Source of the DNA: Pseudomonadota bacterium | GTDB lineage: Bacteria > Pseudomonadota > Gammaproteobacteria > GCA-001735895 | Length of the DNA: 64,000 bases | NCBI GenBank assembly: GCA_022563685.1 | Contig: JADFMY010000003.1 | Span: 1 to 64,000 of the forward strand | Direction: 5' to 3' | Part shown: piece after piece, positions 41,765 to 50,646 of the stretch | Layout of the letters: the number at the start of each line of letters is the position of its first letter | How positions within the stretch are numbered: the first letter of the stretch is position 1 | Notes under the pieces: model-generated | The model's database searches: none | What the model was told of the DNA's origin: nothing | Seen by the model: only the letters and a program-made list of their open reading frames with translations | Made by a program: the position numbers and the translations under genes

Positions 41765-43744
41765 ATGGCAGGCGAATTTGGTAATCCGGAAATTGTAGAA
41801 GAATCGGTTGATATTTTGATGATTGGCGGCGGCATGGCCTGTTGCGGTGCTGCGTTTGAAATCATGCAATGGGCTAAAGATACCGATCTTAAAATTAAGC
41901 TGGTTGATAAGGCGGCGATGGACCGATCTGGTGCCGTAGCACAGGGTTTATCGGCGATTAATACTTACATAGGCCCGGACCAGGATCCAGCGGACTATAC
42001 TCGCATGGTATCCAATGATTTGATGGGCATAACGCGCGATGACCTCGCTTACGACCTCGGTCGGCATGTCGATGAGTCGGTACATCTGTTCGAGGAATGG
42101 GGTTTGCCGATCTGGAAGACCGACGAAAACGGTGAACGCTTCGATGGATCGAAGGGTTTGACACCGCTTAAAGATGGTGGCAAGCCCGTACGTTCGGGCA
42201 AGTGGCAGATTATGATTAACGGCGAATCCTACAAATGGATTGTCGCCGAGGCGGCCAAGAAATCACTCGGCAGCGAAAATATCGAAGAACGAATTTTCAT
42301 CGTCAAACTGATCAATGACAAAAACGATCCTGGCCGTATTGCCGGTGCCGCTGGATTTTCTGTACGCGAAAACAAGATCGTAGTGATCACTGCCAAGGTT
42401 ATATTGCTGGCGGCCGGTGGCTGCGTGAATATTTTCCGTCCCCGCTCTATCGGTGAGGGCATGGGTCGTGCCTGGTACCCGGTATGGAATGCCGGTTCGA
42501 CCTACGCGATGGCTGCCGAGGCTGGCGCCGAACTCACCCTGATGGAAAATCGCTTCGTCCCTACCCGCTTTAAAGACGGCTACGGCCCGGTAGGCGCCTG
42601 GTTCCTGTTATTCAAGGCAAAAGCCATCAATTCACTCGGCGAAGATTACATGGTGCGTAATGCAGAGATGCTGAACGACTACCCGCCTTACGGCCAGGCT
42701 ATTGTCCCCCCGGCCTGCCTTCGCAACCATCTGATGCTGAAGGAAATGCGCGAAGGCCGCGGTCCTATCTATATGGATACCGTAACCGCGCTGGCAAATT
42801 TGCGTGAAAAGCTAAGCCCGCGTGAAGTCAAGCACCTCGAGGCCGAAGCCTGGGAAGATTTTCTCGATATGTGCATCGGGCAATGTGGAATCTGGGTCGG
42901 TGAAAATATCGAACCCGAAAAACAAATGTCTGAACTAATGCCGACCGAACCCTATCTGCTCGGTTCGCATTCGGGTTGTTGTGGTATCTGGACTTCAGGA
43001 CCAACCGACCTCGGTGCGCCAACCGAAGAAACCATGGAAGGCGTACCCGATCATCTACCGTCGGGCTGGAACTGGGGCTACCGGGGGATGACAACCATAA
43101 ACGGACTGTTTACCGCAGGAGACGGCGTTGGCGCGTCCGGACACAAGTTTTCGTCGGGCTCGCATGCGGAGGGTCGTATCGCCGCCAAGTCAATGGTTAA
43201 ATACTGCCTGGATCACGACTATACGCCTGAACTGGACACTCCGGTGGACGACATTGTAGCCTCGATTTATCAGCCGGTAAAAACCTACCTCGAGTTTAAG
43301 GATTACTCTACCGCAATCGATGTTAATCCAAACTATATTACACCTAAGATGCTGCAGTTCAGACTGCAAAAACTCATGGATGAATATGTCGCGGGAATCT
43401 CTACTTACTACACGACCAACGCAGAAATGCTCAGGATAGCTGGTGAAAAAATGAACATGCTCAAAGAAGACGCGCTAAAGATGCGCGCAAAGGATTTGCA
43501 CGAGTTGCTTCGCGCCTGGGAAAACCACCATCGCATACTGACCGCCGAAGCACATATCAAACATATCGAGTTTCGTCAAGAGTCACGTTACCCTGGTTTT
43601 TATTATCGCTCAGACAAGAATTTCATCGATGAAGAGAACTGGCATTGTTTTGTCAATTCGATTTACGACAAGGAAACCGGTGAGTGGACCTGTTTCAAGC
43701 GTGCACACAAAGACCTGGTCGACAAGTCTGTATTGTTCAAATAA
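41765..43744 (+). CDS. aprA: Adenylylsulfate reductase alpha subunit
   Basis: The FAD subunit, 659 residues. FAD-binding loop DILMIGGGMACCGAAFE, then DKAAMDRSGAVAQGLSAINTYIG and the substrate-channel regions with RYPGFYYRSDKNFIDEENWHCFVNS near the C-terminus; all are typical AprA blocks. It catalyses interconversion of APS and sulfite/AMP. Together with the persulfide dioxygenase at 20538-21590, which produces sulfite, it indicates sulfur oxidation. GGAG lies eight bases before ATG. A strong terminator follows. Confidence 0.97.
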   Translation: MAGEFGNPEIVEESVDILMIGGGMACCGAAFEIMQWAKDTDLKIKLVDKAAMDRSGAVAQGLSAINTYIGPDQDPADYTRMVSNDLMGITRDDLAYDLGRHVDESVHLFEEWGLPIWKTDENGERFDGSKGLTPLKDGGKPVRSGKWQIMINGESYKWIVAEAAKKSLGSENIEERIFIVKLINDKNDPGRIAGAAGFSVRENKIVVITAKVILLAAGGCVNIFRPRSIGEGMGRAWYPVWNAGSTYAMAAEAGAELTLMENRFVPTRFKDGYGPVGAWFLLFKAKAINSLGEDYMVRNAEMLNDYPPYGQAIVPPACLRNHLMLKEMREGRGPIYMDTVTALANLREKLSPREVKHLEAEAWEDFLDMCIGQCGIWVGENIEPEKQMSELMPTEPYLLGSHSGCCGIWTSGPTDLGAPTEETMEGVPDHLPSGWNWGYRGMTTINGLFTAGDGVGASGHKFSSGSHAEGRIAAKSMVKYCLDHDYTPELDTPVDDIVASIYQPVKTYLEFKDYSTAIDVNPNYITPKMLQFRLQKLMDEYVAGISTYYTTNAEMLRIAGEKMNMLKEDALKMRAKDLHELLRAWENHHRILTAEAHIKHIEFRQESRYPGFYYRSDKNFIDEENWHCFVNSIYDKETGEWTCFKRAHKDLVDKSVLFK

Positions 43745-43772
43745 GACCCGGGCGCAATATTGATAGAAGGGT

Positions 43773-43803
43773 CCGGGCGACTCGTTTGCCCGGCCTTTTG
43801 TTG
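43773..43803 (+). terminator. Rho-independent terminator after aprA
   Basis: Stem CCGGGC-gactcgttt-GCCCGG is followed by CCTTTTGTTG. It begins 29 bp after the aprA stop and ends about 18 bp before the next gene, so the YkgJ gene probably has read-through or its own weak promoter. Confidence 0.8.
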
Positions 43804-43821
43804 AAAAAGCATTAGATATCA

Positions 43822-44736
43822 ATGAGTGACGAGAAATTCGAGTTACCTTTTAATAGCCCGGTCTCACCGCTACGGCTGGAGGCCGGGGACAAACTACAAT
43901 TTCGCTGCCATCGTGGGGTTTCCTGCTGGAACGAATGCTGCTCGCACGCGGATGTAACACTCGCTCCCTACGATATCATCCGCCTCAAACAAGCCATCGG
44001 ATTATCCACCCGTGATTTCCTGAAAAAACACACGGTACCGTTCGAACTCGACGCTTCGGGTATGCCAGGCATTAAACTACGTACCGAAAATTCGGGCGCC
44101 TGCCTGTTCATGACCGATGATGGCTGTTCGGTTTACGAAAACCGCCCGACTGCCTGCCGTTATTACCCTTCCGGCCTGCTATCAATGCGTACCATTGGAA
44201 AAAACACCGATGAACGCCATTTTCTGTTAATCAGGGAAGACCATTGTAAAGGGCATCTCGAAGATCAAGTGCAAACAGTACAGGCGTTTCGAGAGGATCA
44301 GGGAGTCGTTGAATACGACGACTATAATCGCGAATGGTATGTGATTCTCCTGAAAAAACGCTCCTCGGGTCCGGCCATCGGCAAACCCTCAAATTTGTCA
44401 TTGCAGTTATTTTTTATGGCGAGCTACGATATGGACCGCTTCCGCCGTTTTGTCACCAGTGACAGTTTCAGGAAAACCTACGAATTGAGCGATGAATTTT
44501 ATGAAACTGTCGAAACCGACGATGTCGCATTGATGCAGTTTGGCTTTAAATTAATGCGTCAGGTTCTATACGGTGAAATCGAAATTCCAGAAGTCGAAGG
44601 CGCCTGGCAAAAACGCGCCGAAGAGCGCAAGGAAATACTGAAAATGCGCCGCGAGATAGAGGCCATTGAACACGAAAAAAGTCGTGAAGCAGAAATTAGT
44701 GCGGCACTGGGCGGAGACCCGGATGAACCAACCTGA
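43822..44736 (+). CDS. YkgJ-family cysteine cluster protein
   Basis: A 304-residue soluble protein. The N-terminal half has the YkgJ cysteine pattern: FRCHRGVSCWNECCSHADVTLAPYDIIRLK and GACLFMTDDGCSVYENRPTACRYYP, consistent with a zinc or Fe-S centre. The C-terminal ~80 residues form a charged helix (KRAEERKEILKMRREIEAIEHEK). The role of this family is unproven. It is the only gene between aprBA and the convergent gsp operon, and close spacing to aprA suggests possible co-expression in sulfur metabolism, but that is inference. Confidence 0.85.
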   Translation: MSDEKFELPFNSPVSPLRLEAGDKLQFRCHRGVSCWNECCSHADVTLAPYDIIRLKQAIGLSTRDFLKKHTVPFELDASGMPGIKLRTENSGACLFMTDDGCSVYENRPTACRYYPSGLLSMRTIGKNTDERHFLLIREDHCKGHLEDQVQTVQAFREDQGVVEYDDYNREWYVILLKKRSSGPAIGKPSNLSLQLFFMASYDMDRFRRFVTSDSFRKTYELSDEFYETVETDDVALMQFGFKLMRQVLYGEIEIPEVEGAWQKRAEERKEILKMRREIEAIEHEKSREAEISAALGGDPDEPT

Positions 44737-44762
44737 TATCGCCGACAGGGAGAACTGGACTA

Positions 44763-45554
44763 TTACTGGTAGGTAAACATCAAATTGGCCAATAGCGCCG
44801 GATCCAGGCTTCCAGCCCGACGAACCACATACTGATTGGCACCCTGTTTTCGCGCCACGAGTTCCAGCGCATTCCTGATTCTGGGTTCGAGTCCAGATTT
44901 GGTACGGATGGTAATATCGAGTGTATATTTTCCATCGGCTTGCAAAGAAGCTTTTCCTGCCATATCCAATACGGCGTCCTTATCGTCGATGACAAATTCA
45001 TACCTTCCCCCGGCTTTGCCAACCGATACCTCGTAATCGCCCAGATTGATATCTTCACCCGCCAGCCCCGCATCTTTCCACACCAGGGTTCCGTTCAGAT
45101 CGGCCAGTTTATCCTGAACTATCAATACGCTGTCGAGGTTAAGCTGCAGCCTGCCGGCCGGTTGCATTAATACCCCCGGCATCCTGGTCAGGTCCTGTAG
45201 AGGGTATTCAATCTTGACTTGAGTCAGCTCTGTGCTGCCGGCAAGTGGTTCGTGCCTGACCTGTAGCGAACCATAAGGATTCAAAACCTGGTAACACACC
45301 CCCAGGGTAAGTAAACAGGAAAGATCGGCTTCGTATTCCAGGTCTCGTAACAAAAACTGATTTATTTCGATGCCGCCAATACGCCCGGATATCAGGCTAC
45401 CCTGTGGCTGGAATATTCTGATATTGTCAGGCATTCTGACGACGCCGAGCAAATGGGCCAGGGGCATATTGATCAATAGCGCCGCCAACAGGACGAGCAC
45501 GAAAAATAGCGCCGGTTTCCATAGCTTTCTCATGCGCTTAGGTTCCTGTGACAA
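44763..45554 (-). CDS. gspN: Type II secretion system protein N
   Basis: A 263-residue inner-membrane anchored protein with a helix at about 12-30 (PALFFVLVLLAALLINMPLAHLLG) and a beta-rich periplasmic part (LQPAGRLQLNLDSVLI; GTLVWKDAGL), typical of GspN. The role of GspN in T2SS is accessory and not present in all systems. It is the last gene of the gsp operon and overlaps gspM by 17 bp. It converges with the YkgJ gene. Confidence 0.85.
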   Translation of the reverse strand: MSQEPKRMRKLWKPALFFVLVLLAALLINMPLAHLLGVVRMPDNIRIFQPQGSLISGRIGGIEINQFLLRDLEYEADLSCLLTLGVCYQVLNPYGSLQVRHEPLAGSTELTQVKIEYPLQDLTRMPGVLMQPAGRLQLNLDSVLIVQDKLADLNGTLVWKDAGLAGEDINLGDYEVSVGKAGGRYEFVIDDKDAVLDMAGKASLQADGKYTLDITIRTKSGLEPRIRNALELVARKQGANQYVVRRAGSLDPALLANLMFTYQ

Positions 45555-46014
45555 GTACCAGGCTGCAATCGACTTCAGCCGGATTAGTGGCGACGCTGAT
45601 CCTGAGATCCTTAACCGTGAGTCCTTTGTCGTTCACCCTGGCGATGAATTCGATTAAGCGGTTAAAACTAATCGCCGAATAGCGAATCCGTATTTCATCG
45701 TTGCTGATAGGGGTTATTTGCGCCAGATAGGGTTTTAACTCCAGTTCCCGTACTTCACTATCTATCAAATTAGCCAGCGAACCACTAAAAACAGGTTTTG
45801 CCGCCGATAGTCTCTTGGCAGGTAATTGACTAACGACGCTTTCCATCCAGCTGAGGTCGGCTCTACCCTGTTCCAGATCATTCTGCAAAGTTGACAACCG
45901 TTGCGTGTAAGGCTCCACCAATAATGCATGCACGGCTACGCCGAGCAAGGCAATCAGCGCAAACCCGAATACCATTTTCTCTCGCGCACTGTAACTGGAA
46001 AGTCGCTCCATCAT
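45538..46014 (-). CDS. gspM: Type II secretion system protein M
   Basis: A 158-residue bitopic protein: short cytoplasmic N-terminus, one helix (about 14-34, MVFGFALIALLGVAVHALLVEP) and a periplasmic ferredoxin-like domain. GspM pairs with GspL to form the inner-membrane platform. ATG overlaps the gspL stop by 4 bp (ATGA). Confidence 0.85.
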   Translation of the reverse strand: MMERLSSYSAREKMVFGFALIALLGVAVHALLVEPYTQRLSTLQNDLEQGRADLSWMESVVSQLPAKRLSAAKPVFSGSLANLIDSEVRELELKPYLAQITPISNDEIRIRYSAISFNRLIEFIARVNDKGLTVKDLRISVATNPAEVDCSLVLVTGT

Positions 46015-47213
46015 ACTGATTTCCCCGTTAGTACAAACCGGCCTGAGGTAGCCTCCGGTTTGATATCCAGATTTTCCAGCTCCACTGCCTGCCCCGCAGT
46101 TTCTATAGCCTGATATAACGCTTCTATTTCACTCAACCGGCCAGTCTTGACATCGATACTCAAACGATCTTTTTGATAGCCGATTTTATTGACTGCAATA
46201 GTGGGGTATTCGACCTTTGCCTGGGTGAATGCACTCAGTAGCCCTAGAAAATCGATATCCTGCCGGCTCGATTGATTTTGCCTTAATACCGTAATCAGCA
46301 CCTTTTTCAGGTTCGCTGACGCGTTTACATTGGAAGGCAGATAGCGCTTGATCAACTCGTACTGAGTCGCCTTGATGCGCGCCAGCTCGGTTTCCATTTC
46401 ATGCAGCGCCAGAGCCTTATTGTAGCCTGCCACCACGAGCATAAGAGCCAGCAGTGCGATGATCCAGCGCCAGATTTTGAAGAGCCCGAGCCAGACCGAT
46501 GAAACCTGAAACCGGCGTTGTTGTAAATCGATCGATACCGCTCTATCGATCTTCAACTGATTTAAATCCAGCACCCTGTGTTCCGACGGATACCTGGTAA
46601 CCTGTACATTTTCGTACCGATCCCTGTTTCGCAGGTAATAAACAATACGCCTGATTTCCTGCTCTTGTGTAATCTGGTTCAACATTGATTCGAGCATCTC
46701 CACACGGCATTTGAGTCCCTTATAATCGCCATATCGAATGATGAGACCATCGTGGCTCTCGATCACGCTCACTTCACCCGCCTGACCCGACCAGGGGCAT
46801 AGAAACAGCTCCGGTACGATTCTGGAAAGGCTTAAGCCGTGGGTTTTCTGTAATTCCAGAGCGCGTTCCATAATGGTTGCTTCGACCACTGCAACAGCGA
46901 CCGGATTGCTGGACTGATCGCCAAGCGCGACGTGCTGTCGCTCAACATCCTGGGCTAACTGATCTTCAATTTGATACTCGATAGACGAGAGCACCTGGCG
47001 TGAAGCCTTGGCTGGAATCTCGAACTGAGTTAAATACACGCATTGCTGGGGAATAATAAATACCACCGAACCCTGATTCTGGCTCAGGGCGCCCAACTCC
47101 TGTGCAGAACCAACACGCCAGCTGGCTGTTTTATCGCTAGCCTGAGCACCCTCGATAATCCAGCTAAAGTGATCTAGCGAGGCGTCGTGAAAGCGAACCA
47201 GTAGGGTCGGCAT
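46011..47213 (-). CDS. gspL: Type II secretion system protein L
   Basis: A 400-residue platform protein. The cytoplasmic actin-like part (about 1-240) contains the PQQCVYLTQFEIPAKASRQVLSSIEYQIEDQLAQDVERQH segment typical of GspL; a single helix follows (about 250-272, LFKIWRWIIALLALMLVVAGYNKA) and a periplasmic domain ends the protein. GspL binds the ATPase GspE. The stop of gspK overlaps the start as TGATG. Confidence 0.9.
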   Translation of the reverse strand: MPTLLVRFHDASLDHFSWIIEGAQASDKTASWRVGSAQELGALSQNQGSVVFIIPQQCVYLTQFEIPAKASRQVLSSIEYQIEDQLAQDVERQHVALGDQSSNPVAVAVVEATIMERALELQKTHGLSLSRIVPELFLCPWSGQAGEVSVIESHDGLIIRYGDYKGLKCRVEMLESMLNQITQEQEIRRIVYYLRNRDRYENVQVTRYPSEHRVLDLNQLKIDRAVSIDLQQRRFQVSSVWLGLFKIWRWIIALLALMLVVAGYNKALALHEMETELARIKATQYELIKRYLPSNVNASANLKKVLITVLRQNQSSRQDIDFLGLLSAFTQAKVEYPTIAVNKIGYQKDRLSIDVKTGRLSEIEALYQAIETAGQAVELENLDIKPEATSGRFVLTGKSV

Positions 47214-48103
47214 CAGCTTTGCCCCAGCGTTCGACTGAGAATCACCGTTTTGCCTGCGGAATCACGGTGTATCAAGGTATTGAAAAGAAGCGACTGATCC
47301 CCCAAGGTTACCTGACCATGGGCTGAAAAATAATCGGTACTGACCGACAACCCTGCCTCTTCCAGCGGTATCTGCAGCCGCTCGGTCATTTGTTGCAGGT
47401 CGGAAAATTCTTCTTCTTCCCTTGCCTCGATAAAAGCATCGGCATCGAGATTATCACCCAGTGATAGAAATATGGTTTCGGACATCGTATTCACATTCAT
47501 ACTGGTCGCGCCGGGCAGGACTGTAATATGGGGTTTCAGCAGTTGATAGATTTCCGGCGTCACATTTTTCACCAGCAATAGCTCACTAATATCGACCATT
47601 TCTCGATTTGCCACCCGATAGGTTTGGTAATTTTCCTCCGCACCATCGGGATACCGCACTTCAAAATCTTCATCCAGCCAGTCTAACAGAGCCGGCACAA
47701 AGGTAGTATCGACATTAAGATTATTGCATAAACGATTGAATCTGTTTAAAGATTCTTCCGAACCCAGTAAATTATTGAGATTAAATTTACCCTGTTCATC
47801 TTCCAGATAGCCGGATAAAAACCCACCCTCGATCGGTAGCCCGGGTATTCCTGTCGCCCAGTCTTCACCCAGATGATCGATACTGGACTCCTTACGATCT
47901 TTCGCCAGGAATAATCGCGCCCAGTCTTCGAGGCCCAGCGCGTAGAGCCGCGCTTTATCCATGAGCTGAATTCGTGATGTTTTCCGGATCGAAAAAGCTT
48001 CCTGGTGAGTGATCGAAACGATGATCGCACTGGCAACTAATACCACCAGTATTGCCGATAGCAAGGCTATACCCGACTGTCCTGTCGATTTATAGCACGC
48101 CAT
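47213..48103 (-). CDS. gspK: Type II secretion minor pseudopilin K
   Basis: The large minor pseudopilin that tips the pseudopilus. I start it at ATG 48103, because GGAG is nine bases upstream and the leader then reads MACYKSTGQSG-IALLSAIL, a prepilin-peptidase site without Glu5 as is normal for GspK; an upstream start would overlap gspJ by 53 bp. The 296-residue product has the GspK globular insert (EDEQGKFNLNNLL, VPALLDWLDEDFE, TMSETIFLSL). Confidence 0.92.
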   Translation of the reverse strand: MACYKSTGQSGIALLSAILVVLVASAIIVSITHQEAFSIRKTSRIQLMDKARLYALGLEDWARLFLAKDRKESSIDHLGEDWATGIPGLPIEGGFLSGYLEDEQGKFNLNNLLGSEESLNRFNRLCNNLNVDTTFVPALLDWLDEDFEVRYPDGAEENYQTYRVANREMVDISELLLVKNVTPEIYQLLKPHITVLPGATSMNVNTMSETIFLSLGDNLDADAFIEAREEEEFSDLQQMTERLQIPLEEAGLSVSTDYFSAHGQVTLGDQSLLFNTLIHRDSAGKTVILSRTLGQS

Positions 48104-48692
48104 CGGGAAACTCCAGAATGCGCCTGATTTCACCGAAATCATCCAGATTGAGTATCATTATCAGCGCAATGGGTTCGCCCAGACCCCGTGTTACTTCATC
48201 CGGCCAAGTGCTAATTGGCCGTTCCTCTGCATCGATAAACTGAATTTCGAACGACTCGACAGCGGATAATATCACCGTGCTCAAAGGTTCTTCGCCTATA
48301 CCCTGATCCAGCGAGCGCCAATGCCGCCTGAGCAGTTTCTTACCGACCAGTTGATACTGGACGCGTTGTAACTCACTGCGTTTATGTTGTAGTAAGTTAC
48401 CCCATCCACTGCGGGTGAAACTGATGCTATTGTCGGCCAGCACAACCTGGTTTTCAGTATCGCCATACTGGTTACGGATTTTGCGCGGCGACACCTGCAT
48501 CCAGTCCCGGTTAAAATAGGTCAGCGCAAATTGCAGTTCTGACAGGCGACGACCGGCTTCGCTCACCTGGTTGCCAATTTTTACCGTCTGGTTCAGACTG
48601 CTATAGGCGATACCGGCCATCACCGCGAAAATTGCAACCGCTACGAGCATTTCAAGCAGCGTGAAACCCTGATTACGATAGTGACGCATCAT
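48090..48692 (-). CDS. gspJ: Type II secretion minor pseudopilin J
   Basis: A 200-residue pseudopilin with leader MMRHYRNQG-FTLLEMLVAVAIFAVMAG, including Glu5, and the GspJ-like DWMQVSPRKIRNQYG...LADNSISFTRSGWGN core. It forms the I-J-K tip complex. It overlaps gspI by 4 bp and gspK by 14 bp. Confidence 0.93.
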   Translation of the reverse strand: MMRHYRNQGFTLLEMLVAVAIFAVMAGIAYSSLNQTVKIGNQVSEAGRRLSELQFALTYFNRDWMQVSPRKIRNQYGDTENQVVLADNSISFTRSGWGNLLQHKRSELQRVQYQLVGKKLLRRHWRSLDQGIGEEPLSTVILSAVESFEIQFIDAEERPISTWPDEVTRGLGEPIALIMILNLDDFGEIRRILEFPDGVL

Positions 48693-49060
48693 AACTTTGC
48701 GATAAACCCCGTCTCGCTTGCCGATATTTCATCACTATCCCCGAGGTATACGTCTACATCGATGCGGCGCATTAGAGGTTCATCAGTTTTACTGATTTTC
48801 ATTTTCCATCGCCACTGCACGCCCGCCATATCGACCACGCCACTTTTATTCGACACGTTCGACCAGGTTTTTTTCGCGCGATAAAGCGCCAGCCGATTTT
48901 GCGCCACCCAGCTTGCGATCGTCTTTTCTTTTAAATGGCTGGAGCGCAGGGCTGAGTTTGCACCGCTTTCAATAACGGCGCCCATGGTGATCGCGATGAA
49001 TATTAGTGCGAACATCACTTCTAACAGGGTAAACCCCTTAGGAAGATTTCGGTCCATCAT
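48689..49060 (-). CDS. gspI: Type II secretion minor pseudopilin I
   Basis: A 123-residue pseudopilin with leader MMDRNLPKG-FTLLEVMFALIFIAI and the GspI block VAQNRLALYRA. It is the first component of the tip complex. Its start overlaps the gspH stop by one base (TGATG), and its end overlaps gspJ. Confidence 0.92.
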   Translation of the reverse strand: MMDRNLPKGFTLLEVMFALIFIAITMGAVIESGANSALRSSHLKEKTIASWVAQNRLALYRAKKTWSNVSNKSGVVDMAGVQWRWKMKISKTDEPLMRRIDVDVYLGDSDEISASETGFIAKL

Positions 49061-49620
49061 CAGGATTGGGGTACGGGCCCAGTCATTAATATATTACCGA
49101 GTAAATCACCCTGGATAGTGATGCTCGCCCTGGCATCACTATCGTCGATACGCCATTCGAATGCTGACATTTCACCGCTCGAGAGGATTAATATATGCGG
49201 AGTCAAGTCGGCCTGATCAACCGCCTTGACGACATAATTTTCGACTATTAGATTTGAATTCTGGGATTCACTCAGTTTTACTTTTCGAAAAAACGACTGG
49301 TCCGCTATCACCCAGTCTTCGCCATCGTATTCGAGCACCTTAAAACCCTGGTGATGCAGGGAAATCGCGTAATTCCGGTTTTCAAATATGGCTTCCTGGT
49401 AAAGCAGGCGAATTAATTTACTGAGGTCTTTTCCGAGTACCTTGAGGTTATTTGAGTCGCTGCCCAGGTTGGTCGAAAGCAGAACAGCGCTGACGGTTAT
49501 GCTTACAATGATGACGACGACGAGTATTTCAAATAGCGTAAATCCGCGTGCGCCAGAGCTCTTACTGGGTCTACGAATCAAGATTCCAGTTACCGATATC
49601 GGCAGCTTTGTCGGAACCAC
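49060..49620 (-). CDS. gspH: Type II secretion minor pseudopilin H
   Basis: The frame gives 186 residues with prepilin site GARG-FTLFEILVVVIIVSI, preceded by an unusually long leader. The ATG at 49620 would overlap gspG by 50 bp; an in-frame TTG 13 codons later (overlapping the gspG stop by 8 bp) would give a more normal leader, so the true start is uncertain. GspH is a minor pseudopilin linking the tip to the GspG shaft. Confidence 0.9.
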   Translation of the reverse strand: MVPTKLPISVTGILIRRPSKSSGARGFTLFEILVVVIIVSITVSAVLLSTNLGSDSNNLKVLGKDLSKLIRLLYQEAIFENRNYAISLHHQGFKVLEYDGEDWVIADQSFFRKVKLSESQNSNLIVENYVVKAVDQADLTPHILILSSGEMSAFEWRIDDSDARASITIQGDLLGNILMTGPVPQS

Positions 49621-50002
49621 CTACCGTCGCGTCAGAACCCAGCGAATACACGTCATACTCACCGTTCACTCCGGGGTACTGGTATAGATACTCATTGCCC
49701 CAGGGGTCCTTGTTCAGCTTCCTGATATAACCACCCTTGCGCCAGTGCTTTAAATCACCAGAGGGCTTATTAACCAGAGAATCCAGGCCCTGTTCGGTGC
49801 TCGGGTAAACGAAGTTATCGAGCTTGTAAAGCTCAAGCGAAGATTCGAGTACGCGAATATCGCTTTTGGCCTTGCTGATGCGTGCATCGTCAACCCGACC
49901 GGTTACCTTGGGTGCGATATAGGCTGCCAGGATCGCGATAATGGTCAGGACGACAATGATTTCAATTAGGGTAAATCCTTTTTGTGGTATGTGTAGTTTC
50001 AT
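49571..50002 (-). CDS. gspG: Type II secretion major pseudopilin G
   Basis: A 143-residue protein with leader MKLHIPQKG-FTLIEIIVVLTIIAILAA and the calcium-site C-terminal region DPWGNEYLYQYPGVNGEYDVYSLGSD. It polymerises into the pseudopilus shaft after cleavage by the prepilin peptidase. It is preceded by the rhombosortase gene, 53 bp upstream. Confidence 0.96.
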   Translation of the reverse strand: MKLHIPQKGFTLIEIIVVLTIIAILAAYIAPKVTGRVDDARISKAKSDIRVLESSLELYKLDNFVYPSTEQGLDSLVNKPSGDLKHWRKGGYIRKLNKDPWGNEYLYQYPGVNGEYDVYSLGSDATVGGSDKAADIGNWNLDS

Positions 50003-50055
50003 AAATTTCTAAGCGTCCCTATGCGGGAACAACTCCAACGCCGTTGATGTTGAAT

Positions 50056-50646
50056 TTATATCTTGTCTTTATAGAGTATTGTATAAACTCGCTCACCGAG
50101 TGCAATCGATAATGCCAGCAACGCACCGTAAAGATGGGCATCGATCACCACCAATGTGCCGATAAATTTGCTACTAGTCACATTAAAACCGCCGACCTGC
50201 TCCAATACAATTTTAGTGCTTATAGCTATTCCAAGTAACACTGCAATCAATTTGTCTCGTTGATACAGGTCGATCGCGGCGAGCATAAATATTCCATACA
50301 AAACACCTGAATAGCCAGCATACCACTGTAGTTCGGGACTGAGCAGGGTAAATAAAATGGAAATACCCAATACCAGTAGAAAATGATAAATAATCCAGCG
50401 CCTGATCGACCAGCCCGGTGAAGTAATCCCCATGCACAGTAACAGACCTAAAGCATTGAGCAGCAGGTGTGGCGTGTTGACGTGAACCCAGTGCGCCGAG
50501 AAGATCCGCCAGTACTCACCCTGCGATACCCAGTCTTGCTGATAGCGCAGGGTCTGAAAATCAGCCAGTTGCAGCAATCCCATTACCATCAGCACGACCG
50601 CGATAAATATCCACCCCGGGCCTGTCTTATTACTGGAGCAAATCAT
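50056..50646 (-). CDS. Rhombosortase-type rhomboid intramembrane protease
   Basis: A 196-residue six-helix rhomboid. The catalytic pair is Ser113 (WYAGYSGVLYGIF) and His171 (VIDAHLYGALLA); the N-terminal motif SAHWVHVNTPHLLLN (His/Asn region, residues 51-64) is the one that marks rhombosortases, the rhomboids predicted to process proteins with GlyGly-CTERM tails. Such substrates are exported by T2SS. The start codon overlaps the gspF stop by 17 bp, and gspG follows in 53 bp, so it is translated as part of the gsp operon. No GlyGly-CTERM protein is encoded in the window. Confidence 0.85.
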   Translation of the reverse strand: MICSSNKTGPGWIFIAVVLMVMGLLQLADFQTLRYQQDWVSQGEYWRIFSAHWVHVNTPHLLLNALGLLLCMGITSPGWSIRRWIIYHFLLVLGISILFTLLSPELQWYAGYSGVLYGIFMLAAIDLYQRDKLIAVLLGIAISTKIVLEQVGGFNVTSSKFIGTLVVIDAHLYGALLALSIALGERVYTILYKDKI

